A stretch of 64,000 nucleotides of DNA from Emcibacter sp. SYSU 3D8 (GTDB taxonomy: Bacteria > Pseudomonadota > Alphaproteobacteria > SMXS01). The stretch is from positions 620,001-684,000 of the forward strand of contig NZ_JBBYXK010000002.1 in assembly GCF_039655875.1 (NCBI RefSeq), in the 5' to 3' direction. Position numbers and translations under genes: made by a program. Below the pieces are notes generated by a model. The model did no database searches. It saw nothing but the letters and a program-made list of their open reading frames with translations, and was not told the DNA's origin. Numbering within the stretch: the first letter of the stretch is position 1; every line of letters starts with the position of its first letter. Shown one piece after another: positions 38,226 to 46,614 of the stretch.

Positions 38226-39791
38226 ATGAGCACAAGTCCCACGGCCGGCGCGGCCCCGAACGTCCCCGAATATTCGGTCGGCGAACTCTCCAACGCCATC
38301 AGGAAGACGCTGGAGACCCGGTTCGACCACGTCCGCGTGCGCGGCGAGATCACCGAGTTCATGGCCGCCCGGTCGGGCCATCTCTACATGTGCCTGAAGG
38401 ACGAGTCCGCCAAGGTGAAGGCGGTGATGTGGAAGGGCACGACCAGTCGTCTGACCTTCCGGCCCGAGGACGGGCTGGAGGTGCTGGTGACCGGAAAACT
38501 CACCACCTACGGCCCCCGGTCCGAATACCAGCTGGTGATCGAGAACATGCAGCCGGCGGGCGCCGGCGCGCTGATGGCGCTGCTGGAGGAGCGCCGGAAG
38601 AAGCTGGCGGCCGAGGGCCTGTTCGACGCCGGCCGCAAGCGGCCGATCCCCTATCTGCCGGCGGTGATCGGCGTGGTCACCTCGCCCACAGGGGCCGTGA
38701 TCCGCGACATATTGCACCGCCTGGCCGACCGCTTTCCGCGCCACGTATTGCTGTGGCCCGTGCTGGTCCAGGGACCGGACGCCGCGGCGCAGGTGGCCGC
38801 CGCCATCAATGGCTTCAACGCCATCGAACCGGGCGGCACGGTGCCGCGGCCCGACGTCCTGATCGTGGCGCGCGGCGGCGGAAGCCTCGAGGATCTGTGG
38901 GCGTTCAACGAGGAGATCGTGGTGCGCGCCGCCGCTGCCAGCCAGATCCCGCTGATCTCGGCCGTGGGCCACGAGACCGACACCACCCTGATCGATCATG
39001 CTTCCGACCGGCGCGCACCGACGCCCACCGCCGCCGCCGAAATGGCCGTGCCGGTGCGCGAGGACCTGCTCGATCGCATTGCCGGGCTGGAGCGCCGGCA
39101 CCGGCAGGGCACGCGCCGGCTGATGGAGGAGCGCCGCACCGCCCTGACGGCGGCGGCGCGGGCGCTACCTGATCTCAACGCCATTCTCGGCCTGCGCCAG
39201 CAGCGTTTCGACGAGCTGTCCGAGCGCCTGCCGCGCGCGCTCGTCGCCAACACCCAGGCACTCCGGCATCGGCTGGCCGACGTGGCAGGCGGCCTGCGGC
39301 CTTCGCTGTTGCGCGGAGGAGCGCAGCAGGCCGACCGGACGCTGACCGAACAGGCCGCCCGGCTGCCCCGCGCCTTGCAGGCCAATATCCAGGGTCACCG
39401 GCACCGCCTTGGCCAGGCGTCGGCGGGGTTGCGGCCCGCGCTGGTCAGCGGCCGCATGGCCGATGCGGGGCGCGTGCTGAACGACCGCGCAGGCCGGCTG
39501 GCGCCGGCGGTAGCGCGCGCGCTGGAGCAGCGCACGGCGGCGCTTGCCGCCGCCGCGCGGGTGCTTGACAGCCTGAGCTACCAGAACGTGCTGAAGCGCG
39601 GCTACGCGGTGATCCGCGACGCCGACGACCGGCCGGTGACTGAAAGCAGGGCCGTATCGCCCGGTGACGGGCTGAGCATCGAGTTCGCCGATGGCCGCGC
39701 CCATGTGCTGGCGACCGGCGAGGGCGCGCCGCCGCGCGCGGCGCCGAAGAAGAAGCCGCCCGCGGCCATTCCGCAGGGAGACCTGTTCTGA
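38226..39791 (+). CDS. xseA: Exodeoxyribonuclease VII large subunit
   Basis: A 521-residue large subunit of exonuclease VII. The N-terminal OB fold (residues to about 110, SVGELSNAIRKTLE) is followed by the catalytic domain with VTSPTGAVIRDILHRLADRFP, ARGGGSLEDLWAFNEE and SAVGHETDTTLIDHASD. The coiled coil between about residues 330 and 450 contains a repeated unit of about 45 residues (RLPRALVANTQALRHRL / RLPRALQANIQGHRHRL), longer than usual. The C terminus ends with the YQNVLKRGYAVIRD block and a basic tail. The partner XseB is not encoded in the window. Confidence 0.95.
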   Translation: MSTSPTAGAAPNVPEYSVGELSNAIRKTLETRFDHVRVRGEITEFMAARSGHLYMCLKDESAKVKAVMWKGTTSRLTFRPEDGLEVLVTGKLTTYGPRSEYQLVIENMQPAGAGALMALLEERRKKLAAEGLFDAGRKRPIPYLPAVIGVVTSPTGAVIRDILHRLADRFPRHVLLWPVLVQGPDAAAQVAAAINGFNAIEPGGTVPRPDVLIVARGGGSLEDLWAFNEEIVVRAAAASQIPLISAVGHETDTTLIDHASDRRAPTPTAAAEMAVPVREDLLDRIAGLERRHRQGTRRLMEERRTALTAAARALPDLNAILGLRQQRFDELSERLPRALVANTQALRHRLADVAGGLRPSLLRGGAQQADRTLTEQAARLPRALQANIQGHRHRLGQASAGLRPALVSGRMADAGRVLNDRAGRLAPAVARALEQRTAALAAAARVLDSLSYQNVLKRGYAVIRDADDRPVTESRAVSPGDGLSIEFADGRAHVLATGEGAPPRAAPKKKPPAAIPQGDLF

Positions 39792-40600
39792 GGCTGTTGC
39801 TCGCCGCAATGCTGTTCCTCGCCATCGCCTGCCCCGCGCACGCCGGGTTGCGTCTCGATGGCCAGATGACCCAGGGCGGCATGATCATCGGCCATGCGGA
39901 TCCCGGTGCGGCTGTGGTGCTGGACGGGCAACCCGTGCGCGTTGCGCCCGACGGCCGCTTCGTATTCGGCTTTGGCCGCGACGCGCCGCCATCGGCCGTG
40001 CTGCAGGTGTCCTCGCCCGACGGTCAGACCGAACAGCGCATACTTGCGATTGCCCAGCGCCGCTGGGACATACAGCGGATCGACGGCCTTCCGCCCTCTA
40101 AAGTGACGCCGCCGCCCGGCCTGGCCGAGCGGCTGAAACGGGAACGGGCCGCCATCGGCGCGGCCCGCCGGCATGTCAGCGACGCCATGTTCTGGGCCGA
40201 GACGCTGGTATGGCCGTCGAGGGGAAGAATCTCGGGCGTCTACGGCAGTCAACGTATTCTCAACGGCGTGCCCAAGCAGCCACATTATGGCGTCGACGTC
40301 GCCGGACCGAAGGGATCGCCGGTGTCGGCACCGACCGCCGGTATCGTGACGCTGGCCGAGTCCGATTTCTATTACGAGGGCGGCATTGTCATCATCGACC
40401 ACGGCTACGGCGTTTCCTCCACCCTGATCCACATGGAGCGGGTCGACGTCAAGACAGGCGAATCAGTCGGGCAGGGCCAGCGAATCGGGCTGCTGGGGGC
40501 GGCGGGACGCGCGTCCGGACCCCATTTGGACTGGCGCATCAACTGGAATGGGGTCCGCCTCGACCCGGCGCTGGCAATTTCGCCCATGCCTGATAATTAG
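39788..40600 (+). CDS. M23-family peptidoglycan endopeptidase-like protein, exported
   Basis: About 270 residues. The probable start is CTG at 39788, which overlaps the xseA TGA and has AGGGAG 7 bases upstream, giving the signal peptide MRLLLAAMLFLAIA with cleavage at AHA|GLRL; TTG 39797 is the alternative. A C-terminal LytM/M23 domain has HYGVDVAGP (HxxxD zinc motif) and GPHLDW in place of the usual HxH. The first His of that motif is kept and the second is Asp, seen in some M23 relatives. It would cut or regulate cell-wall crosslinks in the periplasm. Confidence 0.9.
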   Translation: MRLLLAAMLFLAIACPAHAGLRLDGQMTQGGMIIGHADPGAAVVLDGQPVRVAPDGRFVFGFGRDAPPSAVLQVSSPDGQTEQRILAIAQRRWDIQRIDGLPPSKVTPPPGLAERLKRERAAIGAARRHVSDAMFWAETLVWPSRGRISGVYGSQRILNGVPKQPHYGVDVAGPKGSPVSAPTAGIVTLAESDFYYEGGIVIIDHGYGVSSTLIHMERVDVKTGESVGQGQRIGLLGAAGRASGPHLDWRINWNGVRLDPALAISPMPDN

Positions 40601-40617
40601 CCGCCGTAACCCGGCGG
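40601..40617 (+). terminator. Possible terminator hairpin after the M23 gene
   Basis: CCGCCG (40601-40606) and CGGCGG (40612-40617) pair around TAACC directly after the TAG stop. The T-rich stretch starts only about 10 bases later, so it is an imperfect intrinsic terminator. Confidence 0.4.
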
Positions 40618-40677
40618 ATGCTGCCTATTATTTCTTCTTTGTTGCAGTTGCTGGCTATTTTATGTGCATTTTGATGC

Positions 40678-40693
40678 GTTGCAATACCGCAAC
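40678..40693. promoter_or_regulatory. Dyad GTTGC-N6-GCAAC, possible activator site
   Basis: A perfect 5-bp dyad (40678-40682 and 40689-40693) in an AT-rich region about 110 bases upstream of the sigma-54-like promoter. That is the distance at which bacterial enhancer-binding proteins usually bind. It is only loosely like NtrC sites. Confidence 0.35.
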
Positions 40694-40789
40694 AGCGAAG
40701 CGCAAATGCAGCATGAAATCCCTAAAAACTTTCATAAAGCGTTGACCTGCCTCATTCCTGGGTCCATTCCGCAATGCGACATGCCGAGT

Positions 40790-40804
40790 TGGCACGTCTC
40801 TTGA
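40790..40804 (+). promoter_or_regulatory. Sigma-54-like promoter for the TorF-type porin
   Basis: TGGCACG-N4-TTGA at 40790-40804 matches the sigma-54 consensus TGGCACG-N4-TTGC at all but the last position of the -12 box. The gap of about 75 bases to the ATG at 40879 leaves room for a normal leader. Homologous porin genes often precede nitrogen-regulated glnK-amtB, which supports the idea. Confidence 0.5.
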
Positions 40805-40878
40805 GTATAAACATTTAGAGCGCAGACACCCTGCTCTGAGACACTAGAAAACGCACCCCGAAGGGTAAGGAAGGACAC

Positions 40879-41655
40879 ATGATGAAGTTCACGAAGGCAA
40901 TCGCGCTGGCCGCACTGGCCGCCGGCATCATCACGACCAGCGGCCCGGCCATGGCCGAAACCGCGGCGGAGCCCGATTTCAGCTTTAGCGGCAACATTGC
41001 GATCACCAATGATTACGTGTTCCGCGGCTTCACCCAGACCAACGAGGATTTCGCCGTACAGGGCGGTTTCGACCTGGCCCACAAGAGCGGCCTGGCCGTT
41101 GGCGTCTGGGCGTCGAACATTGAGTTCCTGGACGAGACGGGCGGCAATTCCACGTCGGTCGAAGTCGATCTGTATGCCAGCTATTCCGGCACCTTCGGCA
41201 ACAGCATCTTCGGCTATGAAGTCGGCGCCATCTACTACATGTATCCCGGAGACCCGTCGGGCAGCGACTACGCCTATTGGGAGTTCTGGGGCAAGGTCAG
41301 CGCCGATTTCGGTTTCGCCTCGGTGGGTACCGGCATCGTCTATTCGCCTGACTTCTTCGGCGGCGCGGGCGACATGATCAACGTGCCGCTCGATGTGAGC
41401 GTGCCGATTCCCCTCGGCAGCGACCGGTTCGGCCTGAGCGTCAGCGGCCAGCTCGGTTACAACGAGTACACCAATGCGGGCGTGACCTGGGACGGCGTCC
41501 ACGACAGCTACCTGAACTGGAACATCGGTCTGACCCTGAGCATCACCGACTGGTTCGACGTGGATGTCCGGTATCACGACACCGATCTGGACAACGTCTA
41601 CTGCCACAAGCTTTGCGACGAGCGCGTCACCGTCATGGTCAGCCGCTCGATCTGA
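40879..41655 (+). CDS. TorF family putative porin (TIGR02001-like)
   Basis: A 258-residue exported protein. The signal peptide cleaves near AMA|ETAAEP; then come FSFSGNIAITNDYVFRG, FDLAHKSGLAVGVWASN and many alternating aromatic strands ending VTVMVSRSI, as expected for a small outer-membrane beta-barrel. The start NDYVFRGFTQT is the hallmark of the family called Gcw_chp/TorF. Substrate unknown. Family members frequently sit beside ammonium-transport genes, though none is present here. Two ATGs (40879, 40882) share the AAGGAAGGA site. A strong terminator follows at 41693. Confidence 0.88.
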   Translation: MMKFTKAIALAALAAGIITTSGPAMAETAAEPDFSFSGNIAITNDYVFRGFTQTNEDFAVQGGFDLAHKSGLAVGVWASNIEFLDETGGNSTSVEVDLYASYSGTFGNSIFGYEVGAIYYMYPGDPSGSDYAYWEFWGKVSADFGFASVGTGIVYSPDFFGGAGDMINVPLDVSVPIPLGSDRFGLSVSGQLGYNEYTNAGVTWDGVHDSYLNWNIGLTLSITDWFDVDVRYHDTDLDNVYCHKLCDERVTVMVSRSI

Positions 41656-41692
41656 TTACCTAGACAAGCCAGCCAGCTTCTCTCCCAACTGG

Positions 41693-41729
41693 GCCCGGGA
41701 CCGGAGACGGTCTCGGGCACTTTTCTTTT
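41693..41729 (+). terminator. Intrinsic terminator after the porin gene
   Basis: A 10-bp stem, GCCCGGGACC (41693-41702) with GGTCTCGGGC (41709-41718), contains one G-U pair and a GGAGAC loop, and is followed by CTTTTCTTTT. It lies 38 bases after the porin stop. Confidence 0.9.
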
Positions 41730-41746
41730 GGGGATGGCGGCGACGC

Positions 41747-42559
41747 TCAATCCTTCTTGGGAAGCTTCGGCTCGAATTCGTGCAGCTTCGCGATCAGCTT
41801 GGGCTGGAGCACCGGATTGGCGGCGATGACGTTCTGGTTCTTCCCGCCCTTGCCGTGAAACACATAGGGCTGGCCGTCGCGATTGGTGCAGATGCCGCCC
41901 GCCTCCCGCAGGATCAGTTCGGCAGCGGCGATGTCCCAGTCGTTCTGCGGCTTCAGGTTGATGCAGGCATCGTGATCGCCGCGGGCGACCAAAGCCACCC
42001 GATAGGCGATGGAATTCACCATGTGGATTTTCACCGGGGGCCACGGCGTGCGCCAGTGGCGGTCGTCGAACATGGCGCGGTAGCTGATCATGCGCACATT
42101 TTTCAGCTCGGCATGATCGCTGACCCGGATCGGCTGGCCGTTGCAGGTCGCGCCGCCGCCCAGACTGGCCTCGAAGAATTCGTCGGTTGCCGGGTTGAAC
42201 ACGGCCCCCAACACCGCCTCGTCGCCATGCACCAGCGCGGCGCAGATCGTGAAATGGGGCTTGCGTTCGATGAACGCGCGGGTGCCGTCGATGGGATCGA
42301 CCACCCAGGTAAAGGGCAGGCCCGGCGTGTGCGGCGAGCGCTCGGATTCCTCGGATAGCCAGCCGTCGTCGGGCAGGTCGCCCAGCAGCCGCTCGCGCAA
42401 TAACGCGTCCACTGCCAGGTCGGCCTCGGTGACCGGGTCGTCGGCGGCCTTCTCCCATTTACGGGCGCCCTTGCGGAAATAATCCATGGCGAGGGCGCCC
42501 GCCTCGCGCACGGCGGCCAGCATCACCTGACGGCGAACACTGTGATCAACTTCCGGCAA
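41747..42559 (-). CDS. cysQ: Inositol-monophosphatase family phosphatase, CysQ-like
   Basis: A 270-residue Mg-dependent, lithium-sensitive-type phosphatase. The metal site is complete: DPVTEADLAVD (about residue 42), Glu in LSEESER, WVVDPIDGT (about 86) and NDWDIAAAELILREAGG (Asp about 209). CysQ removes the 3' phosphate from PAP or PAPS formed in sulfate assimilation, while relatives act on inositol phosphate. The pairing with a pmbA gene, whose 3' end overlaps this start by 14 bp, is common in alphaproteobacteria for CysQ. The exact substrate is not decided by sequence. Confidence 0.88.
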   Translation of the reverse strand: MPEVDHSVRRQVMLAAVREAGALAMDYFRKGARKWEKAADDPVTEADLAVDALLRERLLGDLPDDGWLSEESERSPHTPGLPFTWVVDPIDGTRAFIERKPHFTICAALVHGDEAVLGAVFNPATDEFFEASLGGGATCNGQPIRVSDHAELKNVRMISYRAMFDDRHWRTPWPPVKIHMVNSIAYRVALVARGDHDACINLKPQNDWDIAAAELILREAGGICTNRDGQPYVFHGKGGKNQNVIAANPVLQPKLIAKLHEFEPKLPKKD

Positions 42560-43889
42560 TGGTCATTCCGTCGATACGCATGGTGGGCGCGTTGACGCCG
42601 TACTTGAACACCAGGTCGTCGGCCGGAATGATGGCCTTGTACATGTCCCGCAGATTGCCGGCGAGGGTAAGGCCGGAAACCGGATAGGCCAGCTCGCCCT
42701 TCTCGATCCAGAAACCCGACGCGCCGCGGCTGTAATCGCCGGTGACGCCGTTGACGCCCATGCCGATCATCTCGGTGACATAGAAGCCGTCGTCGATGGC
42801 GCCGATCAGGTCCTTCACGCTGACCTTGCCCGGCGCCATGTAGAAATTGGTCGGGCCGGGTGCCGGAAGGCCGACGCCCCGGCTGGCGTGGCCGGTGCTC
42901 GCCAAATTGAGCTGTCGGGCCGAGGCGCTGTCCAACATCCAGGTGGTCAGCCTGCCGTCGTCGATGATGTTCTGGCGCCGGGTCGCCACGCCCTCGCCGT
43001 CGAACGGCTTCGAGCGCTGGCCGCGCGGCCGCAGCGGATCGTCGATGACATTGATGCCGGGCGCGAAGATCATCTCGCCCAGGCTGTTCTTCAGGAAGCT
43101 GGTGCCGCGCGCCACGGCGCTGCCGGAGATGGCGCCGGTGAGGTGGCCGAGCAGGCCGCCGGACACGCGCGGGTCGTACACCACGGGCACCTTCCTGGGC
43201 TTGACGCTGCGCGCGCCAAGGCGGCGGATCGTCCGTTCGGCGGCCCGGCGGCCGATATCGGCCGGGTCGGCCAGGTCCGAGCGGTGGCGGGCACTGTCAT
43301 ACTCGTAGTCGCGCTCCATGGCGGTGCCTTCGCCCGCCAGCACCGAGACGCCTACCGCGAAGCTGGTGTTCTCGTAGCTGCCGGCGAAACCGTGCGACGT
43401 GGCGATGGCGATCCGGCCGCGGCTCCAGCTTGCGCTGGCGCCTTCCGAATTGGTGATGCCGGAGACGGCGCGGGCCGCATCCTCGGTGGCGCGGGCCTGT
43501 TCGATCAGTTCCTCGGCGCCAGGCTCGGAATTATCGATCATGTCCAGGTTGTCAGGCCAGTTCTTGGCCAGCAGCGCCGGGTCGGCAAGGCCGGCGAACG
43601 GGTCTTCGGGGGCATAGCGTGCCATGTCGACGGCGCGCTGGGCGATCAGCTCGAGCGCCATGGGCGCCACGTCGCTACCCGAGACGATGGCTTGCTTGCG
43701 GCCGATCAGCACGCGCAGCCCCACATCGCGGCCTTCCGACCGCTCCAGATCCTCCATCTGGCCGAGACGGCATGACACGCCGAGCGAGGCGTTTTCGAGC
43801 AGCACGGCGTCGGCGTTTTCCGCGCCCGCGCGTTTGGCGAGATCCAGCAGCCTGGCCAGAATATCGAGGGATGGCCCGGTCTGGGTCAT
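42546..43889 (-). CDS. pmbA: TldD/PmbA family metallopeptidase
   Basis: A 447-residue protein of the TldD/PmbA (TldE) family, which in enterics matures microcins and degrades the antitoxin CcdA. The start is ATG 43889 with AAGGAG 5 bases upstream; the longer frame to 44066 is not supported. The sequence shows GAENADAVL, VYDPRVSGGLLGHLTGAISG and the C-terminal GVNGVTGDYSRGASGFWIE block. PmbA lacks the HExxxH zinc motif and acts as the non-catalytic partner of TldD; none of that motif is seen, consistent with PmbA. tldD is outside the window. Confidence 0.93.
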   Translation of the reverse strand: MTQTGPSLDILARLLDLAKRAGAENADAVLLENASLGVSCRLGQMEDLERSEGRDVGLRVLIGRKQAIVSGSDVAPMALELIAQRAVDMARYAPEDPFAGLADPALLAKNWPDNLDMIDNSEPGAEELIEQARATEDAARAVSGITNSEGASASWSRGRIAIATSHGFAGSYENTSFAVGVSVLAGEGTAMERDYEYDSARHRSDLADPADIGRRAAERTIRRLGARSVKPRKVPVVYDPRVSGGLLGHLTGAISGSAVARGTSFLKNSLGEMIFAPGINVIDDPLRPRGQRSKPFDGEGVATRRQNIIDDGRLTTWMLDSASARQLNLASTGHASRGVGLPAPGPTNFYMAPGKVSVKDLIGAIDDGFYVTEMIGMGVNGVTGDYSRGASGFWIEKGELAYPVSGLTLAGNLRDMYKAIIPADDLVFKYGVNAPTMRIDGMTIAGS

Positions 43890-43952
43890 GACGTCTCCTT
43901 GGTGAAATTGACGGCGCTTACTATAGAGTGGTTTCGCCTGACGGGAATACCG

Positions 43953-44057
43953 GTTACCGAGTGGGAAGTTCGGCCGATCATGGCTATTGTCAATGTTGGC
44001 GGCAGGTAACCGTGCCCATGGCGCATTGCATAGACTCTGGTGTAAACTGCCGGTAAC
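43953..44057. promoter_or_regulatory. Three GGTAAC motifs in the pmbA-tetR divergent region
   Basis: The hexamer GGTAAC occurs as its reverse complement at 43953-43958 and directly at 44005-44010 and 44052-44057, in a 194-bp divergent interval. Two copies extend to GGTAACCG. Repeated short motifs next to a TetR-type gene are candidate operators. Confidence 0.35.
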
Positions 44058-44083
44058 AAGAACCAAAAGCAGCCCTTTCTACG

Positions 44084-44731
44084 ATGGCTCATCGCGACGC
44101 TGAAGCAACCCGCAAAAACATTCTCCAGGCCGTTGGCCGGGTTCTTTCCCGGGACGGCTTCACCGGCCTTGGCGTCAACGCCATCGCCAAGGAAGCCGGC
44201 ATCGGCAAGCCGCTGATCTACCGTTATTTCGGCGGCTTGGCGCCATTGCTGGAAGAGTTCGGCAAGGACGCGCACTTCTGGCTGGCGGTCGCCGATATCT
44301 CGGCCGAGGCGCAGGACGAGACCGGCGGCAAGCAGATCGACGATTATGCCGAACTCGTGCGCCTGTCGATCACCTGCTACACCCGCATCCTGCGCCAGCG
44401 GCCCATGATGCAGGAAATCATGGCGTCGGAACTGACCGCGCCCCCTGAGCTGATCGAACCGCTGGCCCGCGCGCGGCGTGGCGCAGCGCGGGCATCGACC
44501 GGCAAGTTCATGCACGGCGTCGAGGCCCCCGAAGGGATCGACGCCGACGCGGTCTATGCGATTCTGCTGTCGGGTTTCCAGCACCTGGTGTTGCGCTCGC
44601 GGGTCGCCGAGGATTTCTGGGGCGTCCCGCTCCGCTCGGAGGAAGACTGGAAGCGGCTGGAGAAGGCGTTCGGCCTGCTGGTGCACGGCGTGTTCGATGC
44701 CCGCAGGAAACAGGTCCAGCCGGCCGACTGA
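44084..44731 (+). CDS. TetR family transcriptional regulator
   Basis: A 215-residue regulator. The N-terminal helix-turn-helix spans about residues 10-55: ATRKNILQAVGRVLSRDGF, GVNAIAKEAGIGKPLIYRYF. The ligand-binding C-terminal domain is helical and unassigned (TetR_C_33-like length). It may repress itself, the ABC-F gene 42 bp downstream or pmbA on the other side; the GGTAAC motifs upstream are candidate binding sites. The ligand is unknown. Confidence 0.92.
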   Translation: MAHRDAEATRKNILQAVGRVLSRDGFTGLGVNAIAKEAGIGKPLIYRYFGGLAPLLEEFGKDAHFWLAVADISAEAQDETGGKQIDDYAELVRLSITCYTRILRQRPMMQEIMASELTAPPELIEPLARARRGAARASTGKFMHGVEAPEGIDADAVYAILLSGFQHLVLRSRVAEDFWGVPLRSEEDWKRLEKAFGLLVHGVFDARRKQVQPAD

Positions 44732-44773
44732 CCGCGCTTCCGCCCACGCCGGCTTCCTGCTAAACCCCGCGCC

Positions 44774-46603
44774 ATGAGCCCACCGATCCTCGCCCTGAAG
44801 AATGCCGGCCTTACCTTCGGCCGCACGCCGCTGTTCAGCGGCGTAGAACTGGCCGTGTCGCCCGGCGACAAGATCTGCCTGGTCGGCCGCAACGGCAGCG
44901 GCAAGTCGACCCTGCTGAAGGCGCTGGCCGGCATCATCGACGTCGACACGGGCGAGCGCTTCGTCCAGCCCGGCACCAGGGTTGCCTACCTGCCGCAGGA
45001 CCCGTCCCCCGACCAGAGCCTGACCGTCGCCGACTATGTTTCCGAAGGCCTCGATGCGGACCACCGCGAACAGCGGCAGTACCGTGTCCGCGACCTGCTC
45101 GGCACGCTGGGCCTCGATCCCGGGGCGCTGATCGGCACCCTGTCCGGCGGCGCGCTGCGCAAGGCGGCCATCGCCCGCGCCTTTGTCGGCGACCCCGACG
45201 TGCTGTTGCTGGACGAGCCCACCAACCACCTCGATATCGCCGTCACCCTCTGGCTGGAAAGGACCCTGGCGAGCACGCCCACCGCGCTGGTGCTGATCAG
45301 CCATGACAGGGCCTTCCTGCGCGCCGTCAGCAAACGCACCTTCTGGCTCGACCGGGGCAGCATGCGGGTCATGGAAAAGGGTTTCAGCGCGTTCGACGAA
45401 TGGTCGGAGGCCGTCTTCGCCGAAGAGGAAGCGGTGCGGCACCGGCTGTCCAGGAAGATCGCCGAGGAAACCGAGTGGCTGCACAAGGGCGTCACCGCGC
45501 GGCGCAAGCGCAACCAGGGCCGGCTGCGCGAGTTGCATGTCCTGCGCGAGCGCCGCCAGAAGCAGCTCAAGCAGCCCGACAAGATCGAGCTGGACCTGAC
45601 CGACGGCCCGCCGGCCGGCCGGCGCATCGTCGAGGCCCGCAACATCAGCAAATCCTATGACGGCAAGCTGATCATCGACGGCTTCTCGACCCGCATCATG
45701 CGCGGCGACCGGGTCGGCATCGTCGGCCCCAACGGCGCGGGCAAGACCACCCTGATCAAGCTGCTGACCGGCGAGATGCGCCATGACAGCGGCCAGATCA
45801 AGCTGGGCACCAACCTGGAAGTCGCCTATTTCGACCAGACCCGCGCCAAGCTGGATCCCAAGCAGACCCTGTGGGAAACCCTGACCGACGCGAAGAACGG
45901 CGGCGGCGGCGATTCGGTCAATGTCCAGGGCACGGTGCGCCATGTGGTCGGCTACCTGAAGGACTTCCTGTTCGACCCGGACCAGGCGCGCCAGCCGGTG
46001 GGCGCACTGTCCGGCGGCGAGAAGAACCGGCTGCTGCTGGCCAAGCTGTTCACCAAGGAATCCAACGTCCTCGTGCTCGATGAGCCGACCAACGATCTGG
46101 ATATGGACATGCTGGACGTGCTTGAGGACATCGTCGCCTCCTATGCGGGCACGGTCCTGCTGGTCAGCCATGACCGCGATTTTCTCGATCGCATGGTGAC
46201 CAGCACCATCAGCTTCGACCCCGACGGCAAGGTGCGCGAATATGCCGGCGGCTATTCGGATATGCTGAGCCAGCGCGGCGGCGAAAAAGCCATCCTGGCC
46301 ACCCTGCCGCAGCCCGACCCGCCCGCCAGGCCCAGGCCCGCTGCGGCGCCGCGCCAGCCCGCCAAGGCGCGCATGACCTTCAGGGACCGGCACGAGCTGG
46401 AGAAGCTGCCGGGCGAGATCGAGGCGCTGGAGCGCGATATCGCCCGCATCGAGGGCCAGCTCGCCGATCCCGCCGGTCTTGACGTTGAGGGCATCGCCAG
46501 GCTGGCCAAGCTGCTGGAAACCGCGCAAAGATTGCGTGAACGCAAGCAGGACCGATGGCTGGAACTGGAAATGATGCGGGAGGATCTGGAAGGCGCGGCA
46601 TAA
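44774..46603 (+). CDS. ABC-F ATPase, Uup-like
   Basis: A 609-residue soluble protein with two ABC domains and no membrane part. First domain: Walker A GRNGSGKST (about 38-46), signature LSGGALRKA, Walker B LLLDEPTNHLD. Second: GPNGAGKTT (about 320), LSGGEKNRL, VLDEPTNDLDMD. A C-terminal coiled coil (about 535-609, RHELEKLPGEIEALERD) marks the Uup branch, which binds DNA or ribosomes and influences transposon excision and 50S assembly. ABC-F proteins also include ribosome-protection factors, but the Uup C-terminal domain argues against a dedicated antibiotic role. Confidence 0.93.
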   Translation: MSPPILALKNAGLTFGRTPLFSGVELAVSPGDKICLVGRNGSGKSTLLKALAGIIDVDTGERFVQPGTRVAYLPQDPSPDQSLTVADYVSEGLDADHREQRQYRVRDLLGTLGLDPGALIGTLSGGALRKAAIARAFVGDPDVLLLDEPTNHLDIAVTLWLERTLASTPTALVLISHDRAFLRAVSKRTFWLDRGSMRVMEKGFSAFDEWSEAVFAEEEAVRHRLSRKIAEETEWLHKGVTARRKRNQGRLRELHVLRERRQKQLKQPDKIELDLTDGPPAGRRIVEARNISKSYDGKLIIDGFSTRIMRGDRVGIVGPNGAGKTTLIKLLTGEMRHDSGQIKLGTNLEVAYFDQTRAKLDPKQTLWETLTDAKNGGGGDSVNVQGTVRHVVGYLKDFLFDPDQARQPVGALSGGEKNRLLLAKLFTKESNVLVLDEPTNDLDMDMLDVLEDIVASYAGTVLLVSHDRDFLDRMVTSTISFDPDGKVREYAGGYSDMLSQRGGEKAILATLPQPDPPARPRPAAAPRQPAKARMTFRDRHELEKLPGEIEALERDIARIEGQLADPAGLDVEGIARLAKLLETAQRLRERKQDRWLELEMMREDLEGAA

Positions 46604-46614
46604 GCCCGGCGCCT

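Noticed and set aside
43886-46528. Minus-strand open frame of 880 codons opposite the ABC-F and TetR genes
   Set aside because: It is antisense to genes with clear Walker and helix-turn-helix motifs. Its translation is rich in Gly, Ala, Arg and His as expected from GC-rich noise and shows no domain.
44774-46603. Ribosome-protection antibiotic resistance factor
   Set aside because: The C-terminal coiled coil after the second ABC domain is the Uup hallmark, and there is no resistance context such as a leader peptide or mobile element.
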